Virus record (IMG/VR): IMGVR_UViG_3300022752_000018
Coordinates: 119,193 to 183,192 of that record
DNA length: 64,000 nucleotides
Direction: 5' to 3' (one strand)
From: a virus
The notes under the pieces were generated by a model, which was not told where the DNA came from, did no database searches, and saw only the letters and a list, made by a program, of their open reading frames with translations. Position 1 is the stretch's first letter; each line of letters begins with the position of its first letter. Both the position numbers and the translations under genes were made by a program. Positions 22,201 to 33,000 of the stretch are shown one piece after another.

Positions 22201-23951
22201 CAGACACTTTGAATACTATTGCTTGTAAAGTAACTGCATCTAATGTATCAGGTAGTCTTGCTGTAACATCAGCAAGCACAGGGCAAGTGCCAGCCGTATT
22301 GGCTACAAACGTTATTTTGCCGGTAATTACAGGCACTGTTGAAATAGGTAAAACTATTCAATCAAGTACAGGCACTTGGACTGGAACACCTACAATAACC
22401 TACTCATATCAATGGCAACGTGGTACAACTAATATTTCTGGGGCTAACACTAGTTCATATACAATACAATTAGCAGATAGTAATAGTCAATTAAGATGCC
22501 AGGTTATTGCGTCAAATCCAGCAGGGTTATCTCAAGCTGCTAATAGTCTAAGCACTATAACAGTTCCTCTACCTAGTGTACCAGTAAATTCAATTCCACC
22601 AAGTATAAGTGGTACTGTTAGTGTAGGCAATACTCTTACTACAAGTAATGGAACTTGGACTGGTACGGGTCCTTTCACTTACACATATCAATGGCAAAGT
22701 GGCAATGTGGATTTAGCTGGCAAAATAACCAATACTTACATAGTTGACTTGAGTGATGTAGGAAAAACTATTCGTGTAGTAGTAACTGCTACTAACGCAT
22801 CAGGAAACAGATCAAGTGCATCATTACCAACTGTTGTAGTACCACCAACTGCTCCTATTCTTGTTAGCAAACCTGTAGTTACAGGTATAGTTCAAATTGG
22901 TGAAACATTGACAACAACGGATGGATCATGGATTGGTAGTCCAACTATTACATACACCTATCAATGGTTGAGGGGTAATTCAGCTAACGCAATAAGTGGA
23001 GCAACTTCTTCTACATACAAGATCGTGACTCAAGACGCTAATAATCAATTATATGTTAGAGTAACTGCACGAAATAGCGTAGGATCCAGATCAGACACAT
23101 CACTTGGAACCAGTGTAGTACCATTAGCCACAGCACCAGTAAATGTAGTCGCTCCAACTATTACAGGCACAGTAGCTATAGGTGAAACACTGACAATTAA
23201 TTTAGGGACTTGGACTGGAACACCTACAATAAACTACACGTATCAGTGGCAACGTGGTTCAACCAATATTACAAATGCTACAGCAACTACCTATGTAATT
23301 GCAGGTGAGGATACTGGCTCTACTATACGCTGTAGGGTATCTGCTTCTAATAGTGCAGGTAATTCACAACCAGCGTTTACTCTTTCCACCCCACCAATAG
23401 CAGCAGCAGCTCCTACAAATAGAGTGTTACCTGTAATTACAGGTACTTTAGCTATAGGGCAGAATTTAACTGTGAATCCAGGAACTTGGATAGGTACAAC
23501 TCCTATAACTTACACTTATCAGTGGGAGCAAAATACAACTCCTATAGCGGGTGCTACTAACAATGTATATGTAATTAGATTAGCTGATAATAATAATAGT
23601 TTACGATGTGGAGTTACCGCATCTAACAGTGTAGGAAATCTTAAAGTATATTCTGAACCTACTAATGTAATATCTGCGGTAGCTCCTGCTAATACAGCAG
23701 AACCAACAATTTTAGGTATTCCTGCAGTGGGGCAAACATTATCAGTCAATGTTGGATCTTGGACTGGTACACAACCTATCACTTACCAATATCAATGGAA
23801 AAGAGGAACTTCAAATATCAATAATGCTATAGGCAGCACTTATACTGTAGTAAATGCTGATTTTGGTGAAGTTTTAAGCTGTAGAGTAATTGCTACAAAT
23901 GTTGTAGGATCAGCAGAAAGAACCTCTGCACCAACGGGAGTAGTTGGGTAA
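19266..23951 (+). CDS. Fibre protein with three Fn3 and ten Ig-like repeats
   Basis: 1561 aa. Residues 1-290 are a distinct head domain (DFGSINNARYFFNTGGEIRI is its clearest part) that I associate with phage tail proteins. Three Fn3-like domains follow at ~292-383, ~385-477 and ~551-645, each with SNGGxxIxSYTA and YTFxVxATNxxG. Ten Ig-like repeats of ~91 aa fill 647-1561. Each has GTVxxGxTLT, GTWTGTPxIxYxYQW, a variable loop with IxGAT, and LRCxVxASNxxG. It is likely a long extended fibre that displays carbohydrate- or surface-binding Ig folds. The stop lies 80 nt before the next giant gene, which carries the same repeats. Confidence 0.8.
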   Translation: MSTSTSIQASQFNAIQTRVAKLLGTGTGDFGYGQTLISSQILPGQKITAQPLVNIKIDLDKIAFHQTNLASAAPSVQLGQSIAATDWTKYTNELDLLEANRLQISETSAQSTWTADYSTLGFSNWNSVRAHTVTFDFGSINNARYFFNTGGEIRIVPRHTGFTNASSKGGAWAALFNRLGTKGVRLRANVTTCQDGTAESKGYYQLTTTPLQIFSIVDTGPYAGNDFVVLASVSNPLRSLIITCRFTDDTLVPATDEAVDGTTTSSLGILRATGSSVGILTNPVAQTNLNVPGSPLSVTATITGGTTATINYLPPSSDGGISISSYTAVSTPDNVTATVNREGGGQIFVTGLRPVTTYTFVVFATNTVGSGPNSSPTASVTTTTDVPSKPLSVTAVSTSSTTATITYSEPSSNGGTTIISYTAISSPGNIQATVTRSGGGTINVTGLSVATAYTFRVYATNSRGNSALSDPSELITTSSAEPIIGSPYGGGYFAGAVSTPGNDLADYFLIVSPASLGQSSTGLQWSNTSTVTSSTSVIDGRANSNSLPSTPQAPGIGLPAVVSGSLGTQIDISYTAPINNGGSAITSYTAISTPDNITSTVGRAGSGNIRVSNLSPNKTYSFKVYATNAVGNSPLSISTVELQTPILPNNTSIPSITGTVLLGSTLTVDIGTWTGTPTITYSYQWQRGTVSITGSTSQTYTIVIADVGSILRCVITASNAAGTKSVNSAYTIAVPAIAPTNSSLPTISGTVQVGQTLTVSNGVWSGSTPITYEYQWQRGTTNITGSTSTSYTIVLTDVGNRFRVRVLARNSAGENFVFTASTALVPSVAPTNTSLPVITGDIAVGLRINATTGVWTGSPTIQYTYQWLRNSTPISGSTTNGYTILASDVGSVLSVEVKASNNAGFDIARSLPTATIQSASAPTISVLPAITGNAAVDQILNVSNGTWSGTQPINYAYQWLRGTISIVGATSNNYTVTIADTLNTIACKVTASNVSGSLAVTSASTGQVPAVLATNVILPVITGTVEIGKTIQSSTGTWTGTPTITYSYQWQRGTTNISGANTSSYTIQLADSNSQLRCQVIASNPAGLSQAANSLSTITVPLPSVPVNSIPPSISGTVSVGNTLTTSNGTWTGTGPFTYTYQWQSGNVDLAGKITNTYIVDLSDVGKTIRVVVTATNASGNRSSASLPTVVVPPTAPILVSKPVVTGIVQIGETLTTTDGSWIGSPTITYTYQWLRGNSANAISGATSSTYKIVTQDANNQLYVRVTARNSVGSRSDTSLGTSVVPLATAPVNVVAPTITGTVAIGETLTINLGTWTGTPTINYTYQWQRGSTNITNATATTYVIAGEDTGSTIRCRVSASNSAGNSQPAFTLSTPPIAAAAPTNRVLPVITGTLAIGQNLTVNPGTWIGTTPITYTYQWEQNTTPIAGATNNVYVIRLADNNNSLRCGVTASNSVGNLKVYSEPTNVISAVAPANTAEPTILGIPAVGQTLSVNVGSWTGTQPITYQYQWKRGTSNINNAIGSTYTVVNADFGEVLSCRVIATNVVGSAERTSAPTGVVG

Positions 23952-23996
23952 AGATAACTTAAAACTTATGCCATAATGGTTAAAAAGGTTAAAAAT

Positions 23997-24004
23997 GATA
24001 AATA
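23997..24004 (+). promoter_or_regulatory. Late promoter box variant GATAAATA
   Basis: Same one-mismatch form as at 17356, 27 nt before the ATG at 24032, in the only gap between the two Ig-repeat genes. Confidence 0.5.
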
Positions 24005-24031
24005 TCTTAGTTAACCAAAGGTAGAAAATCT

Positions 24032-27000
24032 ATGCCAGTTCCAAGTCAACCAACGATAGGCTTAGCCCAAGCAGTGGGAGCAACGAGCGCTTCCGTTAAT
24101 TTTACAGCACCAGCAGATACAGGCGGCTTAACAATTTTAAGCTATACCGCAACAGCAACACCTCTAACAACAGGTACAAATGTAACAGCTACCCTAAGCC
24201 AATCCGGTAGTGGAACAATTTTTATAACAGGGCTTACTCCGTCTACAGGTTATACTTTTACCATATATGCTACTAATGCTGATGGAAACTCTTTAAATAG
24301 TTCTAGCAGTAATAGTACAACTACTCTACCATCATTAGTTTTCCCAGCGGCTGAATTTTGTAATAATCTTGTAATAGGACCAAATGATGATTGGTACTTA
24401 CCTAGTAAAAATGAATTAGAAATAGCATATTATAACCTAAAACCTACTACTAGCAGTAACCAAACCTCATCAGGTATTGATCCTAATGCTGTGCCACCAA
24501 GATCAACAAATTATACAACATCTTTACCAGCTAGAACTAATAGTGCTACCTTTCAGTCTAGCGGCGCTGAAGCATTCAATTCTAATGCAGGTACATACTA
24601 TTGGACTAGTACTGAAACTGCTCCAGGAACAGCAATTGCTCAAACTTTTAACACTGGTGACCAATCGGCAAATAATAAAGTAAACACTGCTTTGGTTAGA
24701 GCTGTAAGAAGAGCACTTATCCCGGCAGGATTTACAGTGGCATCAGCTCCTACTTTAGGCACAGTTACATTATCAGGAAATACAGCTACTATTCCTTATA
24801 ATCCACCTTCTAGTAATGGTAATTGTGTAATAAGTGGTTATGAAGCAGTTTCTACAGTAAATTCCGCACTGAAAGGATCCTCAACAGGTCCAGCTGCTGG
24901 AAGCATTAGTATCAGTGGTCTAACATTAGGTGTAGCACACACATTCACTGTTAGGGCTAGAAATTTAATTGGTATAGGAGCAGCCAGCACACCTAGTAAC
25001 AGTGTAGTGCTTACCGCACCTGTGAACATAGGAACACCAACAGTATCAGGCACTGTTCAGATAGGACAATCAATCAGTGTAAGTAATGGTTCATGGTCGG
25101 GTACCCCAGTAATAACATTTACCTATCAATGGCAAAGAGGTTCAACTACTTCTTCTTTCACTGATATAACCAGTAATGGAATTGGCTCCACATATACTTT
25201 AGTCAATGCTGATTTTAATAACTTTTTACGCTGTAAAGTCACTGCCACAAATAGTGGTGGTGCCAGTTCTGAGTTCACAGCAGCAACTGATAAAGTTACA
25301 GCCTTACCACCATCTAATACTGGTCTTCCAATTATAAATGGTACAGCTATTTTTGGTAATACCCTTAATGTGACCAACGGAACTTGGGATGGCATACCAG
25401 CACCAGCATTTAGTTATCAATGGCAGCGAGGCGCAAATGTAAGTTCATTTGCTAATATCAGTGGTGCAACAAATTCATCTTATACTGTTGTAATGGATGA
25501 TACCTTAAACATATTACGCTGTATTGTCACAGCCACAAACGCTGGTGGTGCTGTACCACAAGCAACTAGTCAAATACCAAATACAGGCGTAATTCCAGCG
25601 GTACCTCCTGCTAACACTGCGGCACCTACTATCAGTGGTACAGTGTTCATTGGACAAACTCTCACTGTAAATGAAGGAACATGGACTGGTACAGCAACAA
25701 TTACTTACAGCTATCAATGGCAAAAGGGCACAACAGACTTATCAGGTGCTACAAATAAAACATATGTAATACAATTCTCTGATTATAATAATACATTACG
25801 TTGTATTGTAACTGCCAAAAATCCTGCAAATAATACCACAGGAGTAGCCGCCAACACAGTCAATACAATACTAGTACCACCAGCACCACCAGTTAATACA
25901 GTTGTACCATTAATCACTGGTACCGTAGCAGTAACAAATACACTAAGCTGTAGTCCAGGAACTTGGACTGGTACAGAAACAATCACATATTCGTATCAAT
26001 GGCAAAGAGGAACCAGTGATATATCTGGAGCCACTAATTCTAGTTATCAAGTTACGTTGACTGACGTTGGATCTACTTTGAGATGCGTAGTGACGGCAAG
26101 AAATCCAGCCACTTCAATAGGAGTAGCTAAAGAGAGCGCCAATACAATAGTAGTTCCTCCAATGGTTCCAAGAAATGATGCGGTACCAACTATCACTGTA
26201 TCTAATAATGGACTGTACGGTGCTGGGTTGTATGGAAGTACACTAACTGCTAGCACAGGTACATGGTTTGGTACATTACCTATAACCTACACTTATCAAT
26301 GGCAACGTGGTACAACTGATATTGTAGGTGCTACAAATTCTAATTATGTTATTCAAATAGATGATACCCTTAACACAGTAAGATGTGTGGTTAAGGCCAC
26401 CAATATAGCAGGAAATACATCATCTACATCAGCTAATTTCCCCGCAACAGGTACAATACCTTCCTTCGCCCCAATTAATTCAGTAACACCTACAATCACT
26501 GGCACTCCGGCAAATGGCAATGTGTTAACAGTGAATTCGGGTACATGGATCGGAACAGCACCAATTACTTACGAATATCAATGGCAAAGAGGAACAACTG
26601 ATATTCCTGGTGAAACTAATATAAATTATACAGTTGTGATTCCTGACACTTTGAACACACTACGTTGTAGAGTTACAGCTAAGAATGTGGCCAGTATAAA
26701 TGGTGTACAAGGATTCAGTGCTAATGTTCCAACTACTGGTGTTATTGCTGCTGTGGGCCCAAGTAATGTTGTAAGACCAAGTATATCAGGAGCAATTGAA
26801 ATCAATGGTGTATTGACAGCAGATCCAGGAACTTGGACTGGTACTGTTACTATTTTATATACCTATCAATGGAGAAAAGGAGCCCCAGGTGGTACATTAT
26901 TGCCAATAACAGGTGCTACAAATCCAACTTATACAATACAATTAGCTGATAAATTCAATGTAATTGATGTTGTGGTAACTGCAAGTAATCCTGGTGGATC

Positions 27001-30000
27001 AGCTTCAAGAGAAAGTTTATCTACCACAACTATACCAGATGCCTTCCCACCACAGAACGTTACGTTACCAGTAATTACAGGTACTGTAGCCTTTGGTGGA
27101 TCTGTGAGTGTTAGCAATGGAACTTGGTCTGGAACTACTCCTTTTACTTATTCATACCAATGGCAACGCGGAACAACTGATATTACAGGTGCTACAAATT
27201 CTAATTATGTTATCCAAGTAGATGATACCCTTAATACCATAAGATGTATAGTACGGGCTAGGAATGCTGGGTCCAGTACTGGAGTTACCGCTACTAGCCT
27301 TTCTGTACCGGGAACAGGTACAATTGCTGCTATAGCTCCTTTTAATACAGTTCCGCCTACGATCAGTGGAACAACAGCAATTTTAAGTACTTTAGAAGCC
27401 ATGCCAAATACTTGGGTTGGTAGTGGTACAATAACTTATAGCTATCAATGGTTTAAAGCACCTAGTGGTGGAGCATTGAGTCCAATTTCAGGAGCAACAA
27501 ATAAAACCTATCAAGTGGTAGCTGCTGATTATAATTCGAGTCTAGCGGTTACAGTGACAGCTAAAAACGTAGCTAATCCTACTACAGGCGTATCTGCCCA
27601 AACTATTCAAACAGTATTAGTACCACCATACAAGACAGTTTTTGATAGTCCTGGGCCTCAAATTACAGGTACAGTTGCCATAGGTCAAACACTAACTGTT
27701 GATTTAGGCACTTACTTAGGTGTTCCCACACCAACAATAACATATCAATGGCAACGTGGCACAAACAATATTTCAGGAGCAACTGGTTCATCATATACTG
27801 TAACTTCTGCTGATTATGCCCTTCAATTAAGATGTGTAGTTACTGCTAATAATGCTGGTGGAACAACCGTTGTTAATACTAACCAAACTGTACCAGTTCC
27901 ACCACAAGCTCCTACAGTATCAGCTATACCTACAATATCTGGAACAGTAGCCATATATCAACAGTTGACGTGCCTTCCAGGCACTTGGGTAGGGACCCCA
28001 ACCCCAACATATACCTATCAGTGGGCAGTTGGTGGAGTAAACCAAGGTACGGCAAGTACCTACACAGTAGATTTTAATGATTTTGATAAAACTATAACTT
28101 GTACAGTTACAGCCTCAAACTTAGCCGGTAGTGCTAGTTCAACAACAGCAGCGACCATTAAGGTACCAGGACTAACTCCAAGTCTTACGGCAGCTCCTAC
28201 TCTTACTGGGACAAACCAAGTATTTGAAACTTTAAATACAACTAGCGGAACATGGTTTGGTACCGCTACCATAGGCTACGCATATCAATGGCAAAGAAAC
28301 GGTGTAAATATAAACACTTTACCAAGTCCTAAAACTACACAAGGTACTTCAAATAGTTATACTCTTACAGCAGCTGATTATCAAGCAACAATTAGAGTGA
28401 TCATATATGCGTTCAATACAGGGGGTGAAACTAGCACTACTGTTACATTTAGTGGTCAGGTTTTAGGAAAAGCACCAATTATTACTGCTATTCCTACAAT
28501 ATCAGGTACAGTAGCCCCTGCTTCAACAATCACAGCATCAACTGGAACTTGGACTGCAGTTCCTGCTATAACATCTTACAGTTATCAGTGGAGAGCAGAT
28601 GGAGTCAATATTAGCGGTGCAACTTCTGCATCCTACACAGTTGCTCTAGCTGATATAGGTAAAAAATTATCATGTCTTGTAACAGCTACCAATTCAGTGG
28701 GAAGCATCGGTGAAAAAACAGCTGATACTATTACAGTTCCTAATGCCACTGCTCCATCCAATACCGCTGGACCAACTATTAGCGGATCATTTGTTTTAAA
28801 TGGAACTGTGACGGCTACGACAGGAAGTTGGAACGGCACACCACCTATTACTTATACCATACAATGGTATAGATCTCCTGCTGATGGATCAGGAGTCCTT
28901 GGCACTGGTAGTAACTACATCATAACTATGGCAGATACAAATCAAAAGATTTATGCTAGAGTAATAGCCAATAATCCTGGTGGAACTCAACAAGCTGATT
29001 CTAGTTTGAGTGGTACCATTCCTGCTGTTGCACCAACTAATACAGTGGCGCCAACCATAAGTGGAACAGCGGCTTATAATAATACCCTGTCAGTAACTAC
29101 TGGTACTTGGACTGGATCAACAGGAATCAATTACACTTATCAATGGCGTGTAGGTACAACAAATATCGCAGGAGCCACTGGTAGTTCATATACTTTAAAT
29201 TATGATCAAACTAATACCACAGTAAATGTACAAGTTACAGCTACAAATGCTGGTGGTTCTAACACAGCAACTACAACAAATTATCCAAGTAGTGGAGTGA
29301 TTCCTGCTATAGCACCAATAAACAGTGCCCCACCTACTTACGAAATTAGTCCAGATGCTACAACTTATACTGATTTTTCAGGTAGTTCTACAATAAGAGT
29401 AGGTGATGTAGTTAGAGTTAAATCACCTGGAACTTGGGTAGGGTCCCCAACGATAACCTTTAGCTATACTTGGGGAAATAGTGATGGCACAGCTATAAGT
29501 AGTCCATTTCCTAATGCCCTAATAGTACCTGATACAAGTTATGGAAAAACATTAGTAGGTAAGGTTACAGGTACAAATCCAGGAGGAAGCACTGTATATA
29601 GCACTACCCTAGTTACAGTAGTTAACCAACTTATCCGAGTTACAACTAATCCTGACATGCGTAAGTTGGTAAATAGTATTGAATATTTTATTACAAGTTT
29701 AAATGTAGGTGATGTAGTTCGTATTACATCTGGTGACAGGGCAGGTTTCCCAACACCAACAATATCTATGAAAATACAGGCTTTATTTAGTGGTGTATGG
29801 ACTGATATAGCCACTAATTTAAATAATGGTGCTTATTACACTATACCCTCTAATGCCTACAATACACAAGTTAGAGTCAGTGTTACAGCAACAAATGCTT
29901 TTGAAACTGTAACGAGAGAATTTAATCCTGGTGTTACCGTAGGTCCTCAAAACCTAGCAGTTGTTGTGGCCCCGAGTATAACATTGACCAGCGGAGCTTT

Positions 30001-33000
30001 AAGGCCTGGCGGAGTTTTATCATGGAATGCAGGTACTTATTCAGGAACACCGCAACCCAACACTTTCTCAGTAATACTTCAAAGATTAATCTCTGGTGTT
30101 AGTTCAGATATAGCGACCTATACAACTAGTACAGGTACTTATACTATAGTGAATGCTGATTATAATAGTACACTGAGAATAAAAGCAACGGTGGGTAACG
30201 GTGGTGTTACCCCAAGTATCACCAATGATAGCCAATATACTAATAATATTGGACCTTTACCAATAGGAAATACTGCTCTACCAACTATAACCACTGGTAC
30301 TGCCACAACAGTTGCAGGTGATCAAAAATATTCAACTACTTATAACGTATCACTTGGATCATGGACAGGTTGGCCAGCTTTGAGCTATACTTTATCTTTA
30401 TATAGAGGAACAACTTTAATAACTAGTTCAACTGGGACTAGTTTATCATATCAATTAACAGCTAGTGATTATCAACAAACTCATTATGCCACAGTTAAAG
30501 CTACAAACGCTGCCGATAGCACAGGGGTAACTGCTACTTCAGCTACCACTAGTGCATTTAACACAACAGTTAGTTATACAGGCAGCAATCCTTCGATTAC
30601 AGCCAGTGGGTTTGATCCTAGTTCAATCTTAAGAGATGGACAGGTAATAAGAGTTGACCAACCTCTGTATACCAAAATACCCGCACCCACAGTAACATAT
30701 CAATGGCGTAGAGGTACAACAAATATATCAGGAGCCACAGGAAGCTCATATACAGTAACAGCCAGTGACATAGGATCTGCAATAAATTGTGTAGTTACTT
30801 ATTCAGGTACACCTACAGAAACACGTACTACAGGTAACACAGCCACTGTTCAACCTGCGCTAGTTGCCCCTAGTTGGACATCAACCCCTGATACGCCCAC
30901 TGGCCTTACGGTTCAAAATACTATTACACTACCTACATATACAGCTAGTGGTAACCCAACACCTACAATAACAACTACATGGCAAAGAGCAGAAGCGGCT
31001 ACACCAACTAGTTTTAGTAATGTATCAGGTTCTAGTGTAACTTTGGTGACAGCAGATTATGGAAGATACTATAGAATCAGTGCTACAGCCTCCAATAGTC
31101 AAGGCTCTATATCTTACACGTCAACTTCACGCCAAATCGGAGCTAAACTAGCTCAACCAGATGCCTTCACTATGAGCTCAGACATAGCAGTGCCTGATAT
31201 AAATAGTTCCACAGCCAGCTTAACATTATCATATTCTGCTAACGCTGCTAAACTGAATGATCCAACTCCTGCCACATATACTGAAACTACGACTGTTAGT
31301 TTACATAACTATGATGATAATAACGCACAAGGACTTGGTTCATTAGTACAATCATGGTCACCGTCGATTCGTTCAAATATCACTAGTATGACCCCTAATA
31401 CTTGGAGTTTAATAGTTAGTCCTGCTCATTACGGTAAAGTTTTAAAGTTCGTTACCTCATGGACAACTGGCTACGGCGTTGTAGGTGGTAGTGGTACAAC
31501 AACTTTAGTAACAAATAGAATTGTTCATGGCCCTGCTCCTACAGCAACAATGGGTTGGTCTACTCCAATTATAATAAGAGTTGGTGACCCAGCTCCAGTA
31601 TGGTATGCTGTAATCTCATATTATCCACCACAATACGGTGCTGTTGAAACTAAGTTTTTTGAAAGTAAAACAATTGCTGCGACCACTTGGACTGTAAGAA
31701 ATAATACCAACACTTTAGCAATTACAGATGCGGATATAGGATTGCAACTTAGAGGTAGGATAACATTAACATTGCCTGCAATGACCTATAAGGCTATGAA
31801 TTATTCAACTGGGCAGGTAAGTTCAACCACTAGCACTGCACCCGCATGGAATGTAGAAGGTATAACTCAGACTGTTTCTGTGTTTGATAAGGCTATTTCA
31901 ACTGCAGGATTTACAAAACCTACAATCTCAGGGAATTACCTTGCAGGTAGTGTTCATACAATCAATGCAGGAACAATTCCCAGTTATTGGCATACGATGA
32001 CACTATTTTTAGATATGTCTAATGGGACGACTATTACTGTAGGTAGCGCAAATAGTGGCGGACAATCTAGTATTACAATGAATTGGACTGCTGTTGCAGG
32101 CACTATAAGTACTATAAGAGCTGTTTGGTATAACAAGGGTGGAGAAGGATGGGCCAACAGTAATAATATAAATCAAGTTATCATCACAGCCACAGCACCA
32201 GGTGCACCAGGGGTATCTATATATATAGATATGAATTGGCCTGGTGCAGAGGGACGACCAACCTTCGTAGGAACAATCACAGCACCTTCAAGTAACGGTG
32301 GCGCCGCAATTACTTCGTATAAATGTGACCTATATAAGAATTCAGGAACATATGTTTCTACCCAATCGACTACTGGCCTTTCTTTTGCAAACGCTGGGCC
32401 TTTTGACAGAGTAACTCCATATTATTTTATCGTATATGCCATAAATATCGCGGGTACAGGCCCAGGCACAACAAGTAATACAGTCACAACTCCTGCCACA
32501 ATGCCAAGTCTACCCACAAATGTCACAGTGTCGTCGATTACAGATTCTTCTTGTACAGTTAGTTGGACAGCCAGCAGTGACACTGGAGGAAAACCTGTAA
32601 CATATAACGCAACAATTAAATTAGCATCAAATGGTCAAAATGTAGTCGGAAACGATACAACGGGAACATCAATAAGTCTATCAGGACTAAGTAGAACCAC
32701 ACAATATTATGCTATAGTTTTTCCTCGTAATGAAAATAATTTAAATTACCTGATTGGTGCTACATCGGCAAACTTTACCACTGCTGCCATAGTACCAAGA
32801 GCACCAGTAGTAACAGTGTCAGGAGCCACAGCAAGTTCTTATGTAGCATCATGGACATTAGCTGATACTGGTGGAAGTGCTATTACAGGATATAACATAC
32901 AAAATAGATCTGGTGGTGTTAATGTAGGAGGAAGTTTAACTGTAGCTGCTAATATTACAAGTGTAACAATATCCGGTCTCGGTGCTAACACAACCTATAC

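Noticed and set aside
24346-24715. Diversity-generating retroelement target in the DUF1566-like domain
   Set aside because: No reverse transcriptase, template repeat or adenine-biased variation can be seen in the window.
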